Assembly: GCF_025698545.1 (NCBI RefSeq)
Contig: NC_068575.1
Span: forward strand, 45,889,980 to 45,953,979
Direction: 5' to 3'
DNA: 64,000 bases
Origin: Gossypium raimondii
Taxonomy: Eukaryota; Streptophyta; Magnoliopsida; Malvales; Malvaceae
Shown here piece after piece: positions 46,886 through 59,545 of the stretch. The translations under genes and the position numbers were made by a program. The notes under the pieces are model-generated. The model was not told the origin of the DNA, did no database searches, and was given only the letters and a program-made list of their open reading frames with translations. The first letter of the stretch is position 1. The number at the start of each line of letters is the position of its first letter.

Positions 46886-47895
46886 AAATTGATTTAAGGT
46901 AGTGTATTGTCCTCTTTATCTATGAAAAATAAAAAATCCCAAAAATATCAAAATAATAATTAGGAAATTTGAAAAAAGTTTTATAATAACTATATTCAAT
47001 CAAACGAGTTTGATCTAAAAGATTATGCTTTTAGATGAGCAATACGTTTACCTTCAATAAAATTAAAAATAATTATGATGAAAAAAATTAATTATTGTAA
47101 CTGTTACCTCACCACAAATACTACTCGAATTGAATTTCCAAATAAAACATCCCAATAAAACCATATTCATAACTTAACAAAGAAGCTAATGCCCATGATT
47201 TTTGTTTCAAATTATTTTACTGACCCTAATAATTGATTAAATGTGTCAACCAAAACAGATTTTGTTTCTTTCCTTAAAGTTGATATGGAGTGGGGACGGA
47301 GGTTTTGTCTATTTCAGCCTATAACCAATCATTATGTCCCGGCATTGCCGTCGAGGTGCTCACTACGGTGGCCTTGCCATGTTTTAGCTTACTATATGCA
47401 TTAGGCTGATGAGCAGGTTTTTTTTTTTTTAAGTAAGACAGTATTCAATAATTACATCCAGCCCTAACAAATTATAAATGAAAAAGAAAACGGTTTTCAT
47501 CTATTCTTTTTCATAAAATTCGAAATTAAAAATTTATTTAAGGGTATTAAACCTTTTTATCACTCCATCTTTCCATTCATATCAGAGGGGCCAAAAATTA
47601 CAGACCGGAGCTTTAAAAAGTGGGGTCAACACTCAAAGGACGCATATGTTTTTTTCTTTTTTCCATGTGACTCTTTCACTCCTCCAAAGGTCACCAATCA
47701 CTTAAATATGCTCTTAGTACAGTACACCATCAATGGCATGACAAATAAAAAAGACCTTGTTAGGGTGCAGCTTAGGTTTGTTTTTTTGTATGTTAACTGG
47801 AAAACAAACCTAACAAAAATAGATAAATAAAGAATGACATTGAGTGCTTGCTAAATATCAACAAGAAAGCTAAGTTCTACCATCTTTCCAATCCA
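46886..47895. other. Upstream region of the epimerase-like gene
   Basis: AT-rich with a T-run near 47420. 47290-47400 is a GC-balanced patch without a recognised feature. The last 300 bases, with CT-rich segments (47650-47700), probably hold the promoter; no convincing TATA box was singled out. Confidence 0.4.
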
Positions 47896-50686
47896 ATGGC
47901 TTCACTTGGTTTCTGTTGTCCAACAAACTCTTTCCTTTTCTCTCGGTCTTCTCTGGTTAACCATCGAAGCAACTTGCAGACTCGTTTCATTGTCAGCTCC
48001 AGCACTAGCAGCAGTGAGCTGGTGACTCAATCAGCAGTCAGTGGGAGCACTGAAAGGCCAAGAACAAGCTTGGGACTGAAGAACTTGACTGAGATTTTCT
48101 GGGTTGATGTTCATTGTGCTGAAGGGAGACCATTGAATGTTGGGCTTCAAGAACCGGTGACCGTTGGGTGTTCCAGGCTTGAAAAGGTTGAGAATGTGGC
48201 TGTACGGGTTGAACTCAGCAATGGGTGTGTCGGGTGGGGTGAGGTATCAGTGTTTCCATGGGTTAACTGGAACCAAGCCACTGCTCTTGAGGAAGTTAGA
48301 AAAGCCTGTGAATTTCTTAGCCAGGGATCTCCAGTGACTTTGAATTTGGTTTTACATCAGATCTCAGAGATGTTTCCTGGTAGCGAATTTGCTTCTGTAA
48401 GTACAATCATGTTCTCATTATGTACTAACATTAACATTGTATTGTGTTTGTTGAGGGCGAGGGGCTGCTTTGGAGTGTCTTAGACCTTCAATTGAAGGAA
48501 TTGTTTTCGTTGGGATTTTGTCTTCCATTTATAGAGAAAAGTCTAAAGAGGTTTACGGTTCAGAGAGTGTTTCGATTGGTGAAAATATGATTTAAACGCT
48601 CACAAAAGAAGTGCCGGTATCATGAGTAAGATCTATACCTTGGTTGGTGGTATGGACCCCATAAGTACAATATGCATAATAATTGCCCAATACTGATAGT
48701 GTTCTCGTGAGCTTGCAGGTCATGTTGCCAATCGAGACATTCCCAAGACTTCGACTCACCATCAATAGTATTCTTATATTGCTCGGACTAATTTTTTAGA
48801 AGGATATTATGATATTCATGTCCGAAGAGGATGATTTGCATAAATTCTCCAAATACATAAAGAAAAATTTAAAAATTTTAACTATACACATTCAAGTTCT
48901 AATAATATAACTATTTACTTATCAAATAAGCTTGTGGTGCCAGGGGAAACAACTTCCATTGAAATAAAGTTCTGATTGATACTAAGTCGAGGGTTCGAAC
49001 CTTCAAATCGTCATCCTCTTCCCCTATACCCCTGATAAAAAAAACTACGTAGGAAAAAAAAAGAAGAAGAAAACTAAGTAATTTGTTCGGTCCCCTTTGC
49101 ATCGGATCCTTATGATTTTTTATCTGTGTATGAAGGTTAGGGCTGGGTTAGAAATGGCATTGGTTGACGCAGTTGCTAATAGCATTGATGTGCCCCTCTG
49201 GAGATTATTTGGGGGAGTGTCCAATTCCTTGTCCACTGCTGCTACAGTTAAGTAATGTATATATAATCGGTCTTTTTACTTTTATATGTAGTTGTGTTCG
49301 ATACTAGTTTGATACTGAGTATAGGTATGGTTTTCTAAATATACAAAAATCTCGAAAAGATCGAGTATACAGACAGATTTTGTATTTGACAATTACCTAG
49401 AGCCTAGTTTAACATAATACATGTTACACAAATTTGGATACTGAGTGTTGAATAATGTTTATTTAATACGGTTATGTTGGGTTCTTTCTAATCCTTTTAT
49501 GATTGGAAGGTTTAATATGAAAATATGCGTCGGAATAGGAGTATGGAATACAAATAAAAGCAACATAGCATATCACATTACAAAGACCGACTTAGATAGC
49601 AGTGTCATGGTTGAGATGGAGACTAATAATTTCCATGTCTACAGATCCCAACTACTTCCTCGGCTAAAGCATTCGATCTGGCTGCTAAATATTACAAACT
49701 AGGATTCAAGACATTGGAGATTAAACTGGGAAGGAATGTAAATGCAGATATTGAAGTTCTTCAAGCAGTAAGAGCTGCCCACCCTCATTGCTTATTTATC
49801 TTAGATGCAAATGAGGGTTACACTTCAAAGGAAGCCATTGAAGTTCTTCACAAACTAAATGGTAAGCAATTTTCAATATCACAAGTCATCGTCCAAAACT
49901 GAAGTCCCACCAATATTTGAGGTGATTTGAACAAAATTATTATGCTTGAAAATGAGTTTGAGAAAAAAATAAGACATTTAAACTATGAGCGATGCTTGAG
50001 TTTGATCCGAGTTGTTTTTCAGTTTTAGTTAAATATAGACAAGTCTGAATAAAATTTGAAGCTCTTATTTTAAGTCAGGGCATGCCTGATATAATAGTAA
50101 TACGGTATATAAACCTGCTCCACGTACACCTCTAATTAAAAGATCACAATTATGTTGGTCTCATTGCAGAAAAAGGGGTGATTCCTACAGTTTTTGAACA
50201 ACCAGTTCATAGAGATGACTGGAGAGGCCTTGGTGATGTGAGTAACGTTGCAAGGCATAAGTATGGGGTATCAGTTGCAGCAGATGAAAGTTGCAGGGAT
50301 TTGACGGACATCAAAAAACTTATGGAGGAAAATCTTGTGGATGTTATCAACATTAAATTATCCAAATTTGGGGTTCTTGGTATCCTTGAAATTGTAGAAA
50401 TGGTTAGAAAATCTGGATTGGAACTTATGATTGATAGTGTTGCTGAAACTAGACTTGCCACTGGTGTTGCTGGTCATTTAGCCGCTGGCCTTGGTTGCTT
50501 CAGGTAAGTTTGCCTCTTCCTTCCTTCCTTTCTTCTGGGAACTGCAACTAGCATTTGATGTTATCCTGTGTCGCTCGAGCTTTTAAGTGTGATTTTCGAA
50601 TACAAATATCTATATCCATATCCGTATACTTGAAAATTGAAAAATAAAGAATAGAGAAATGAAAAAAAAATAAAACTTAAAAGAGA

Positions 50687-50728
<42 letters not shown>

Positions 50729-51813
50729 GTGGTTCAATCTCCCAAATGCCAAAGTAGAAAAGGGTATTGCCATTTAGTTTCTTTTTCCTTATTTAAATAT
50801 TTTATTTTTTGATATTCATGAAGAGAGGAACCCTCCCTTCCTTTTCTTATCAGGTGGCTTCTTCACTCTCTCAACGTTTCATTTTCATGATGATTTTCAG
50901 TTCTTCATATTTTTTTTCATTTTTTTAAACCTTTCTTCTTCATAACTCTCTCTACTCTTTAAAGTTTAAACCTTTCTACTCTCTCTGCTGTGCCGGGGAT
51001 GAAGAAGCTGATGGGTGCGGGACGGGGGAGGTTAGGTTGACCACTTCAGGTTTTAGTTTTTATTTTTTCTGCTTTGGACTGATAGTTGAAAAGAACCAGG
51101 CTTTGGGCATAAGGAGCCCAAAATTTCCAAAAAACGGTCCGACCAGTTTTTACCGGTTTTTCTATTCCAGTTCTCGGTCCAATTCCGATTTTTTTCCGGC
51201 TCAAAAGAGTCTTTGCTGTTGAGGTTTTCAAACACTTGATATCTTTTGAAAGATTACAGGCTCGCAACTATGTTAAAAAATACGTCCAAAATGTTGGTGA
51301 GCACAAAAAAGTGAAAAATCGAAGCAATGTAGATATTATTCATTGCTTATATCTAGCATTTTGAACTAAATCTGTAAAAATTTCAAACAAATTATCAAAG
51401 GGTTTAAGTTCTGATTCGACTTTTTTGTATGCAGATATGTTAATATTAGTGCACCCAGTTTATTATCAGGAGATCCCGTTGTGGGAGGTTATGAAGGTAC
51501 AATTACTTTAATTCCAATCCATATTTGGATTCATACGTGATTTGGAGCTTAATATATGCTACTTGAGCATCGAATATGGACTTGTATCTGATACCGTTAT
51601 GATTAAAATTTTTAAAGATTTTTAGATTTTTAAGAATCGTAATCATTTGTCTAATACAAATACTTTACAAAATAAAAAACCAAAACAATATAACTCTCAA
51701 AGCCATGTTAAGATATTCATTTTTTCTTAATGTTAGTTGCTGGTTCAAAGTTCAAGTTTGTTAATAGCAGAGGGCAAGGAGGTTTTCTCAAATGGGATAT
51801 TTTCTCATGGTGA
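47896..51813 (+). CDS. Enolase-superfamily L-Ala-D/L-amino-acid epimerase-like protein, 433 aa, 6 exons
   Basis: Exons: 47896-48396, 49136-49246, 49645-49861, 50170-50503, 51435-51496, 51737-51813; all phases agree. The start is the ATG of MASLGFCCPTNS (47896). A Ser/Thr-rich N-terminus of about 55 residues looks like a plastid transit peptide. The enolase N-terminal lid follows (VENVAVRVELSNGCVGWGE), then the TIM barrel. Metal ligands are kept: Asp in LDANEGY, Glu in FEQPVHRDDW, Asp in AADESC; the later base Lys is in INIKLSKFG. Three sites differ from the plant family as I know it: the first Lys of KxK is Glu (KTLEIKLG), IGGMVET reads IDSVAET, and the DxD that holds the substrate amino group (FIDLDTP in relatives) reads YVNISAP. 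The frame is intact, so a diverged paralogue with altered substrate or lost activity is plausible. Relatives epimerise Ala-Glu-type dipeptides. Confidence 0.92.
50689..50727. repeat. (AAT)13 microsatellite in intron 4 of the epimerase-like gene
   Basis: An uninterrupted AAT run, likely length-variable between accessions. Confidence 0.95.
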
Positions 51814-53099
51814 GCTTTCCTTTGATCTTAATCTCATTTTTCATGGTTACATTATGATTTTATGATCTTTGTACTATTGTTATGTTGACAAAAGATAGAG
51901 TTTAAAAGGGTGGAGGCAGTTAATATGAGGTGCCGGGAGTCACTGGTTAATGCTCTAATAGTGTTTTAGAGAGTTATTTAGGAAAGGTGTCGGTTAAGAG
52001 TAGAAAGCTTGGAGTTTTTTAGGGATGGAGTGAATACTTAGGAGCTTGGCATGGGTCTCTCTTGACAGGTGTATTACTTCGTAGGGCTGGTAATAAGGTT
52101 ATAGAATACTCTACTAATATGCTATGTTTTGTAAAGTTAATAATTAGTTATGAATGGGTTGAGTCATTTGGTTCAACTTGAAGGTTCGTTTGAAAAATGA
52201 AAGGATTTAAGTAAAAATATAGGCCTAAAAAATGGGTTTAGGTAAAAAATTAAGATCCATTTAAAAAATAGACTAGGCTTCAGGTAAGTTTTTTTTGTCC
52301 GACCTAGCCCGGTTTGAATTTGCAAAAAAAAAAAAAACTGCTGCTGTTTTTCATTGTTCTGTTTCTGTTTTTTTTTTTATTATTTTACTGTCATTTTACT
52401 ATTATATTATTACTATTTTGTTATTATTATTTGAATATTGTATAATTCTTATTTTATTGTTAATTTTTCTACTATTTTAGAGCCGTTTGTTTGTTAAGTT
52501 ATACTTATATTAGTGTTATTTAAATACGAAGACTTTTTTAAATTTATTTATTTAGTGAGAAACATTTATTGTAATGTTTTTAGAGAATTTGATGTATTAT
52601 TTTGTTTAAAATTTATTTTTATATAAAAAATAATATAAAAATTTTTAATGTGGGTGGGTCGGGTCGAATTTGGCTACCTTGTAGAGTAAAAAATCACATG
52701 TTGTCTACCTTTGTACTACTTTTATATCCTATTGCACACTTCACCTTAAATACTAGAAGGTTTTAAGGTTAGATTTGATATTCTTCATTTTCACTAATAA
52801 TCTAAATATTTTTACAGAAATCGACTTGACTGGATTTGGCTATCTCACATAAAGGATTCAGATTTTTGGATGATTGTTGTCTTCTCGGAACAAACTCATA
52901 TATCCTTATGTACTCCATAATTCTGTATTTCTATAACACTATATAATCATCCAAGTCTATTCATGTATAAATTTCAAATAAATAAAGTGTTGAAATCTAA
53001 ATTGTTGTAATTACATATTTAATTAACTTTTTTCAGTTTCATTCTCTTCTTATCTCAATTGTAAATGCAATGGATGCTATTATCATCAATTACCATAAA
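51814..53099. other. 3' flank of the epimerase-like gene with a worn GC/AT repeat
   Basis: 52150-52680 contains words like those of the 7.3-kb MITE (AAAAAATGGGTTTAGG, CCGACCTAGCCCGG, GGGTGGGTCGGGTCGAATTT) in an AT-rich setting, and may be a diverged relative. No TIR pair or target duplication could be placed. The remainder shows nothing. Confidence 0.4.
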
Positions 53100-53388
53100 C
53101 ATCAATGAATAGAGCCAAAATTAAAAAATAGCAATGGCAACATTGTGACTGCAATTTAAGTGGTGACATTTGCCTGAGGTATTTTGAAAATTTTACAGAT
53201 TACTCCTTATTTGATCTCGGGATGATACTAAACTTTCGTAAGCTAGTATTTGACCTGAAAATAATTATTTATCATGTATAATACATGTTTTATGTATATT
53301 TAGTTGTGATTGATTGTAGTTGATCCGACAATGAATGTAACATCCTAGAACTCAAACTCGACAATTGAATCGGATTTGAAGTGTTACA
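53100..53388 (-). mobile_element. LTR fragment with TGTAACA...TGTTACA start
   Basis: On the minus strand it begins at 53388 with TGTAACACTTCAAATCCG. The first 53 bases (53336-53388) are bounded by the same inverted heptamers as at 1807-1858, and the fragment continues leftward with LTR-like sequence to about 53100. No partner LTR or coding part was seen. Old, broken Ty3/gypsy-type fossil by resemblance. Confidence 0.5.
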
Positions 53389-53819
53389 ATTTAAATATCA
53401 AATTTAGATAAATATTATAGATTTTCCCTAATGTAAATCTATCAACATCTCAGGCTTCTCCCCATTGTGGATAATATTTTTGTCAAATTTGGGTGTTATT
53501 GATTTGAATTACCCTTTAATAATAATTTGTATTTAAATTTAAATAAAATACATAAATATTAAAATAAAAAATACTTTTTTATTTCTTTTACTAATAAAAT
53601 TAGATTATGGTATATCTACGATGTGGGTGAAAGTTTTTAATTATATCTACTAGAAACTCTATCACATATTTAAAACACACAATGTGTTTAAATTGTAAGT
53701 GAAATGAAATTTAAACAAATGAACACATCATATTAATAATGCTAAATGAATACGATTATTTATTATAGTGTTGTCATCAACAACATTATTAATATACCCA
53801 ATTGATGGAAGGTAATCAA

Positions 53820-54175
53820 GTTTGACTAAATTACCAATAAATGTCGAAAATTTTTCAAATTTACTAAATTAGGCCATTTTTTTGGAAGATTTGCAAGAAT
53901 AGGCTGATTTGATGAAAACGCTTCCAACTGAAAACATTTTTAAGTGAAATTCAAAAAAACGCATGTGGAAGCATTTTCAGGTGATTTGCAAAAAAAAAAA
54001 AAAACGATTCCAACTGGAAACGCTTTCTCCACCATATCAGTACTAAAAGTGGCAGGACCAATAGTTTTTTTTTTAATTTTCTGGTGCCACCTATTAATGT
54101 GAAAATAAAATTTATAAAACATGTCTTTATATAGACCCCAAGTCTCATTTTCCTTATTTTCTTAAGCAATGTGGG
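53820..54175 (+). mobile_element. Lone end of the PMD-element (Mutator-like) family
   Basis: AAATTACCAATAAATG...TTTACTAAATTAGGCC...GAATAGGCTGATTTGATG follows the same order as the TIR at 27521 (AAATTACCAAAAAATACC...TTACTAAAATAGGACG...AGTATAGGCCGATTTAGG). The next bases repeat CGCTTCCAACTG-type words, as in the interior of that family. The matching right end is not found. Confidence 0.55.
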
Positions 54176-54471
54176 ATATGAGTATATATAGACAATGTGG
54201 GATCGCTTACTCTTAATTTTTAAAGGTTACACTTAATTTTTAAAATTAAAAACAAAACTTTATATACTAACAATATAAGTTTAAAGGCTACACTTAATTG
54301 TTAAAATTAAATACAAATTTATATAACATTAAACTCTAACAAAATAAAACATTATAAACTCTTATACAAATATTATTGTTATAAAAAGTCTAATAGAAAA
54401 GAAAGACAATCTTACACATATCTTGACACATAATATAACAAATAGGATAAGAAACAAAAATATGATATAAG

Positions 54472-56961
54472 TGTCGAAACCTTTTTGAGATTGACTTTTA
54501 TTTTTATTTAAAAAAACGAAAATGGAAGTTGCCACCAATACTTTTTATTAGGTGTGATTGAATCACCTCAAAACTCATTTTAATTAAATGTTAGATTTAA
54601 AACGATACTTTTCAATCAACAAAATCCAGGAAATGAGTTCGGGAGTTGGTTACGCATGAGGAAGAATTAGCACCCTCGTGGCGCCCAAAATTAGTACCTA
54701 GTAGATTACTTGGTGTCTTAGTGTCGAGAATTAAAAATTTAAAAATTTAAATAGTATCCCTCTTTGCATAATTTTTTTATTAAAATCATTTAGTTAAATC
54801 AAAACTCATAGAAGAAGCTTTCTTATTTCGAGATAACCAAAACGAAAAGGTTATGTCCCCTAAGTTAGGACATGACATCCTGAATTCTTGAAAATAAAAT
54901 TGTTCATTATTTAGTTATTGTTTAAATCTCGTGTGTTTTTTAATTTTAAAAGGATATTCGGTTATTTAGGTTCAAAAAGAAAATCAAATCCCGTAAGTTA
55001 GGGCATGACTTCTCAAATCTCTAAATAAGAACGTTGTCTTGGTTTTGAAATTTTCCTTTTTATGAGTTGAGTAAAATTAATGGAACACTTAAAGTGATGT
55101 ATATTTAGTTTATTCGAGTAGAATATGAAACGGACAAATGTTTAAACATAATGTATGATATAGTGATGGTGAAATAATATAAAATGACTATGTGAGTAAA
55201 ATATTAGAATGATAAATAATAAGTAAATAAAAAATACTATAATACTATAATTATAATAATATTAATAATCATATCATAATAATAATAAATAAATAAAGTA
55301 ACTTAAAATAAATAAAAATGAAAGATTCATGATTAAAAGATAAATGGACATGACATGAAAGTGCCAAAAATAATAAAAGAAAGAATAAAATAACAAGAAT
55401 AAAAGAACACAAAAAAAGACAATAACAATAAATAAAAATGCACCAATAAGAGCATGTATACAATATAATTCTTAAGTATGTATAAAAATAAAAAGTAATA
55501 AATAAATAAATAAATAAACAATTTGTAGAAAGGTTGAAGTTAAATAAACAAAGGATTAAATTGAAATTTAAATGAAATTAGGGGTATAAATCGTAAATAA
55601 TAAAAAATAAACTAATAAACGGAATAAAGGACTAAAATGAAACGTGCAATAAGAAATAGGGACTAAATGGAAAATTATCCCAAAACTCATGGACACACAA
55701 GGGGGTCAGCAAACGGGGGACCAAATTGAAAGAAATTTGAAGTTATCAGTGCAATTTAAAAAGAACAAAAAAAGACTTAGAACAAAATTAAAAATAGGCC
55801 CAAAAGTGGAAGGACCAGGGTCGAAATAGACCCTTGCCGCGAAAACAAGTGGATCCTAGGGCACATGGGGTTAGTTTTCAGGTCACGCTTCAAAACGACG
55901 TCGTTTTGGAGTCTAAAACTTAAGCCCAAAACGACGCCATTTTATAGGATTATATAAGTAAAAAAGTTAAGGAAAAAAAATCATTTTCATCCGTTTTCAA
56001 AAAAATAAAAAACACTATCAGCCCCTTTTTTTTCCCTCGGCCCTCCCCCAATCCGCCCTTGGTCCCGACGAGTCTCCGCCACGACAGCCATTGGTCGCTG
56101 GCTACGGTTATGCCATTCCCGGGGCCAGAATCCACGAACGACCCTTTTTTTAGCCGTTTCGGTTCCCTAGGCCCGAATCGAGGGTAAATACTTCCCAAAA
56201 CTCAACAAAAAATAAAAAAATAAAAAAATCTGAAAAGCCCATTGGTTTTCTCCGCCGTAGTCCTCAAATGAAACGGAAGTGACTCGAAGGTCTCACCGAA
56301 GGGAGCCGTCCATCATCGGGGACGTTGTCCTCATCCACTCATGGCGGTGGAACCCGAAATGACTTGGTAAGTTTTTTTGATTTTTGATTTTATGTTTTTA
56401 TGCTTTTTTTTAAATAACAGATGAAAAATGAAGAAATCACATTTGAAAATGTTTTCTTCGTATTCTGTTTTTTGATTCATTTTTTTATTTCTTTCTCTCT
56501 CTTTTTTTTTAAAATATGGCCCGAATACAATCTACTTCTATGGCTTTTATAGCCATTACACATTGTTTATTACATATATATTTTTGAATTTTCTTGCTGT
56601 TTCTGCTTCTGTTTCTACTGTCCTTGTTTCTTTCTTTTTGGAGGTAACGGTGCGTGGTCAAAGGCGATGATGAGACTTGAGCCTTGCCATTTTGGTGCAA
56701 GGGGCGCGTCAGGGAAGCAGACCTTGGGCGGTGGGCACGCCGACGTGGGGCGTGGCACGAAAGGGCTAAGGTTTGTTTTAGTTTTCTGAAAAAATTTAAT
56801 GTTGTGGGCCTTAGGGTTTGTGTTATTGGGCCTGTAATTTGGGTAATGTATTGGGCCCTATTTTTTTTGTAAGTGGACTTGGATTTTTATTATTTGTTTT
56901 TTATTTTTATATTCTGTTTCCTTATTTTTGGTTTTGGGCCTGACGAAATTGAGCCTTCACA
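54472..56961 (+). mobile_element. Second solo LTR of the same family (about 2490 bp)
   Basis: It starts TGTCGAAACC and ends GAGCCTTCACA. The flanks ATAAG and ATAAA differ at one base, a worn target duplication. It is collinear with the solo LTR at 43280-45753: GAGTTCGGGAGTTGGTTACG near the 5' part, CCCGTAAGTTAGGGCATGA-type words, paired palindromes at 55891-55908 and 55928-55943 ahead of TATATAAG (55951-55958), then the GC-richer part. Less well preserved ends suggest it is older than the first. Confidence 0.8.
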
Positions 56962-57211
56962 ATAAACATAAAAAATGTAACAAATATGAAAATTACGTAA
57001 CAAACATGGTATGATGCGTAAATATGACGAATATATATAATATGTATTTTGACACATTATTTGCGCAACTAGCAATCAATACAATACAAAATCAATACTT
57101 TATAAATAGAAAATATAAACAAAAATTTAGGTGTTTTTTAATTTTGTTTTATGTTTGAAAATGAAAATTATCAAAATATTATTATTTATATTAGCTATTT
57201 AAAAGGTATAT

Positions 57212-58148
57212 TAGGGTGAGTAAAATTGATTTGATTCGAAAAAATTAATTTTTTGAATTTTGAGTTAAATGAATTGAGTTATTCAAACTAATTCGATTTT
57301 TTTTTTCGAATTGAGAGTTCAAATCGAGTTTAATTTTCAAATTTGGATAACTCGAATAATTGGAATAAACCGAATATCAAACTGTAATATTTTATATTTT
57401 TACCCAAAATCTCCTAACTTTTTTACTTTCTCCCAATACTTTTACTCCCTCCCATTTTTCCCACAAAACTCATTTAACCTCCCCCCAAAATTTTTTTTTA
57501 ATATTTCTCCCCATTCATTCTCCCTCAAAATTTTACTCCCTCAACCCTCAAAACTTTTTATTTTCCCCTTAAACTTTTATTTTTCTCCCTTTACCCCAAA
57601 TAAAAAATTATCCAAAAAAATCTCTAAACCTAAATAGTAATAATTTTATTTATATCGCTATTTATATTATTAAATAAAATTTCATATTTTTACTATTTAT
57701 ATTATTGAATTGTTGATGATGGCATAAAATATTCGTGTTAAAATTTTATGTTGGTATCAATTTCATATTTTATATTTAAGATAACTTTTATTAAAGAAAA
57801 TCACATTTTCTATATTTTTAATTTCAAAATACCTAGTGACAAAAATCGAAGATAATTGAAGCAACTAAGCAAGCAAAGAAGTTAACTTGTATATAAAATA
57901 TTAATAAATAAATTACGAGGAGATAAAATTTAATAATAAATTTAATTACGGTGAGTGACAGTGGTTACAAAAATCTAAAGTCATTTTTTTAATTTAACTT
58001 GAACAAATATATTCGAATCGATTCAATTCGAATTCCATCTCACTCAATTCGGTTCAAGAAAATTTCAAATCAAGTTAGGATGATAAAATAGAATTCGTCA
58101 ATTCAAAAAATTTTCATTTGATTCGATTTGATCGAACGGTTACCCCTA
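57212..58148. mobile_element. hAT-type MITE, 'TCGAATCGAG' family (937 bp)
   Basis: The ends TAGGGTGAGTAAAATTGATT and (complement) TAGGGGTAACCGTTCGATC pair only near the tips. The flanks AGGTATAT and ATGTACAT match at six of eight bases. The arms share ATTCGAATTCGAGTT-type words with the copy at 26741-27398. The core holds CCCTCAAAATTTT-rich sequence; an open reading frame there (57311-57637) is low-complexity and not a gene. Confidence 0.65.
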
Positions 58149-58743
58149 ATGTACATAATAAATTAGATTAATTTATACTTTATGTATCATTATATTAAAT
58201 TATGTAAATATAATTTATTATTATATTTAAGTTTTTAGAATATTTAAAATATATTATTAATTTTATTAATTACTTAAAATCTATTTAGAATTCATACTTC
58301 ATATACCATTATATTAAAACTTTTAAATATTATATAATTTAATTAATTTTTAACTTTTCGTTCAAAGATTTCATTTTAACTTTTCGTTCAAACATAATTT
58401 TTGAGGGCACTATTCCAGAGGAATTATTCAACAGTAATATGAATAAAGAAGTAGGCTTATGACACAGCAATTTCCAAGTGATGAGAAAGTTGAGGGCAAG
58501 GAGCGAAAGCGTGTTAAAGTGTCTCCATCTCTTGTTTCTATTTTGAACTATTGCATTTCCATTTACTCACTGCTACACCCACACCCACACCCACACGACA
58601 CGACTTATGGATGCTCAAAGTCTTTGCAAGTCAACTCTCCTACTCTATATTCCAAGTCTTTCTTTCAGCTTGGTTTTAATTGTATTTCATTAGAGCTGAG
58701 GCAGGCAATCAACCCTTTCTTCCTCCATCTCTCTGCCCTCAAA

Positions 58744-59545
58744 ATGATTTCTCCTTCTTTCTCATCATATCTGCCTCTTCCTCTTCCTCTTCCTCTGTTT
58801 TGTTTATTATTTATCATGCTTGGGACCCCTGTTTCACTAACCACTGCCTGGTTTGAGCCTGAGTTCGAGAACTGCCGTGATAGCAAGTTCAAATGTGGGA
58901 GTATCACTGCTGGATTTCCTTTCCATGGAGGTGATCGAGAAAAAGAATGCGGACATCCAGATTTAGAGCTTGAGTGTGGCGATGACATGGCCACGATGAA
59001 AATTCGCGATGTACGGTATCGCGTGCTTGAGATCCTACCTGATCGTCAAATCCTAAGAATTTTGAGTGAGAAGGTGATCAACAAAGGCATTTGTCCGCCT
59101 CCATTTCCAGATGCAGATTGGATCCAAGATTCTCCGGTGTTTACTCCCGGTCCCGGCTTTGCCAGTGTTACACTGTTTTATGACTGCCTCTCTCGCATCT
59201 CACCAGATCTTCTATTCTTTACTTGCAATAAAAATTATGATCATAGTAATGTTTCGGTAGCAATAGCAAATAATACTAGTATCCATCCAGAGGCATGCTT
59301 ACATCGTGCCAATGTTATGATTCCTGAAACTTCCTTGGAAAGCCTCCGCAATCATTCCCCGGATTGGAAAGGAGCCTTGGAAACAGGATTCGAGGTGCAA
59401 TGGAGGAAGAACTATGCAGAAGAATGCTGGAAATGCACTTCTTCCGGTGGAGCCTGCGGTTTGGGCATCCACGATGAAGCCTACTGCTACTGCCCACCTG
59501 GAAAATGGAGTGGGCCGGAAGGCAAAGAATGTCGGCCCCATACAG
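58744..59545 (+). CDS. LRK10L-type receptor ectodomain exon (kinase exon missing nearby)
   Basis: The likely start is the ATG of MISPSFSSYLPLPLPLPLFC, a signal peptide of about 35 residues ending near TTAWF; an in-frame upstream ATG (58459) would bury it. A GUB_WAK_bind domain follows (FENCRDSKFKCGSITAGFPF, then ECGHPDLELECGDD and ILPDRQILRI) and a WAK-associated C-terminal domain (ECWKCTSSGGACGLG, CYCPPGKWSGPEGKECRPHTG). This is the extracellular, pectin/glucan-binding-type half of LEAF RUST 10-like receptor kinases. The exon ends at a GTAAGT donor (59546) in phase 1. No transmembrane or kinase exon lies before the next locus at 61497. It could be a kinase-less gene, read into UTR after HTGKYYPFLQ, or be spliced to the phase-1 kinase exon at 63416. 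Confidence 0.85.

Noticed and set aside
47848-47895. Upstream in-frame extension of the epimerase-like protein
   Set aside because: It begins at a TTG, not an ATG. The ATG at 47896 starts a normal transit peptide.
57311-57637. 108-residue Phe/Pro/Asn-rich ORF
   Set aside because: It lies in the core of a hAT-type MITE and is low-complexity.
58459-58743. Upstream in-frame extension of the first LRK10L exon (MTQQFPSDEK...)
   Set aside because: It would place 95 residues before a clear signal peptide. The extension includes a His/Pro run from a microsatellite-like CACCCACACC repeat, so it is most likely 5' UTR.
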